This document shows, piece after piece, positions 7,069 to 7,564 of a stretch of DNA of 7,564 nt. Below the pieces are notes generated by a model. That model was given only the letters and a program-made list of their open reading frames with translations, was not told the DNA's origin and did not search any database. Source of the DNA: G963674665 sp964609625 (GTDB lineage Bacteria > Desulfobacterota > Desulfovibrionia > Desulfovibrionales > Desulfovibrionaceae); NCBI GenBank assembly GCA_964609625.1, contig CAZSRS010000085.1:1-7564 (forward strand). Reading direction: 5' to 3'. A program made the position numbers and the translations under genes. How positions within the stretch are numbered: the stretch's first letter is position 1; each line of letters starts with the position of its first letter.

Positions 7069-7500
7069 GTTGCGGCTTGACCCCGTTTCCCCCTCTGCTA
7101 CAATCGCGAGTAATAATCATCGTGAATAGCTCCAGTTGCGGCTTGACCCCGTTTCCCCCTCTGCTACAATTACGCTGTTCAGGAAGGATTCAAACTCGTT
7201 CGTTGCGGCTTGACCCCGTTTCCCCCTCTGCTACAATCAAGACTGCGGCCATGATCGAGCTGGGGCAGTTGCGGCTTGACCCCGTTTCCCCCTCTGCTAC
7301 AATACGTTGCTCACGTTGAGCTTGCCCAGATCGGTTGCGGCTTGACCCCGTTTCCCCCTCTGCTACAATCACGTACTCGCAGCTGATGGCCGCGGCGCGG
7401 TTGCGGCTTGACCCCGTTTCCCCCTCTGCTACAATTGCAGATGCCGCCGGATGCCGAGGACCCTGTTGCGGCTTGACCCCGTTTCCCCCTCTGCTACAAT
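7069..7500 (+). CRISPR. CRISPR array, 7 repeats and 6 spacers, type II-C-like repeat
   Basis: Seven 36-bp repeats, identical at every base, start at 7069, 7135, 7202, 7268, 7334, 7400 and 7465. The spacers are 7105-7134 (30), 7171-7201 (31), 7238-7267 (30), 7304-7333 (30), 7370-7399 (30) and 7436-7464 (29). The repeat begins GTTGCGGC and ends TGCTACAAT; these ends can pair with one mismatch and two G-T pairs. A 36-bp length, GTTG start, TGCTACAAT end and 30-bp spacers match type II-C arrays such as that of Neisseria meningitidis, whose repeat has the same last nine bases. By that comparison the + strand is the crRNA sense. No cas9, cas1, cas2 or anti-repeat/tracrRNA is visible here, so the system would have to be encoded outside the window. 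The array starts 17 bp after the kinase stop, leaving no room for a conventional leader on that side. The 64 bases after the last repeat contain no further repeat. Confidence 0.97.
7077..7500 (+). promoter_or_regulatory. Sigma70 promoter embedded in each of the seven CRISPR repeats
   Basis: Bases 9-14 of the repeat are TTGACC (5 of 6 to the -35 consensus) and bases 31-36 are TACAAT (5 of 6 to the -10 consensus), separated by 16 bp. TGC directly before TACAAT makes an extended -10. The first copy has its -35 at 7077-7082 and -10 at 7099-7104. The same elements recur in the repeats starting at 7135, 7202, 7268, 7334, 7400 and 7465. The -10 ends on the last base of the repeat, so transcription would start about 6-8 nt into each spacer and leave a guide of about 23-24 nt. 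Repeat-embedded crRNA promoters are established for N. meningitidis type II-C. Their activity here is inferred from sequence. Confidence 0.72.
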
Positions 7501-7564
7501 CTGCTTTGGCGTAACCGATCACAGGGGTTCAGATCCTACGGATGAATCCAAGCAAGGTCAGGCT

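Noticed and set aside
4541..7120. An 859-codon open frame on the - strand opposite the kinase
   Set aside because: It is the antisense shadow of a high-GC gene. Its translation has no recognisable domain, while the + strand shows a complete histidine kinase.
7190..7522. A - strand frame giving a periodic peptide (VAEGETGSSRN)
   Set aside because: The periodicity is that of the CRISPR repeats; repeat plus spacer is 66 bp, a multiple of three, so the frame stays open by chance.
7501..7564. Possible anti-repeat of a tracrRNA in the 3' flank (GGGGTTCAGATCC versus the expected GGGGTCAAGCCGC)
   Set aside because: Only the first few bases agree, with no continuing complementarity to the repeat and no following tracr-like hairpins.

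Overview
The window is high-GC DNA from a Gram-negative bacterium. LPS inner-core heptose genes sit next to a multi-PAS sensor kinase. The style of the heptosyltransferases (cysteine-rich tail) and of the first PAS domain (CF...WYCP pattern) is reminiscent of Desulfovibrio-type sulfate reducers. That placement is inference only; no rRNA or other taxonomic marker is present.

Layout. (1) Positions 1-182 hold the end of an unseen upstream unit, with a perfect 8-bp hairpin at 28-46 and no recognisable gene. (2) Positions 183-4076 are a tight four-gene + strand operon: D-glycero-D-manno-heptose-1,7-bisphosphate phosphatase (gmhB), two family-9 glycosyltransferases of the LPS heptosyltransferase type, and a NifS-like cysteine desulfurase/selenocysteine lyase. 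All three junctions are 4-nt stop/start overlaps (ATGA, GTGA, ATGA), so translation is probably coupled. GmhB supplies a step of the ADP-heptose pathway and the two GT9 enzymes would use the product. The desulfurase has no obvious biochemical link to LPS. (3) Positions 4077-4783 hold a small - strand gene for a coiled-coil/transmembrane protein, a decayed second copy of the 3' end of the desulfurase gene (4462-4560), and an AT-richer stretch that is the likely promoter region of the kinase. (4) Positions 4784-7051 (true start uncertain) encode a membrane-anchored histidine kinase with three PAS domains. (5) Positions 7069-7500, only 17 bp after the kinase stop, hold a CRISPR array of seven identical 36-bp repeats and six 29-31-bp spacers. 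The repeat has the ends typical of type II-C (Cas9) arrays. No cas gene or tracrRNA is visible in the window.

The most notable observations are two. First, every CRISPR repeat contains a near-consensus sigma70 promoter (TTGACC, 16 bp, TGC-TACAAT) ending exactly at the repeat/spacer boundary. This implies that each spacer is transcribed from its own promoter, as known for Neisseria meningitidis type II-C but here with a good -35 box as well. Second, the 3' end of the desulfurase gene is duplicated on the far side of the small inverted gene, which looks like the footprint of an insertion or recombination at the gene's end.
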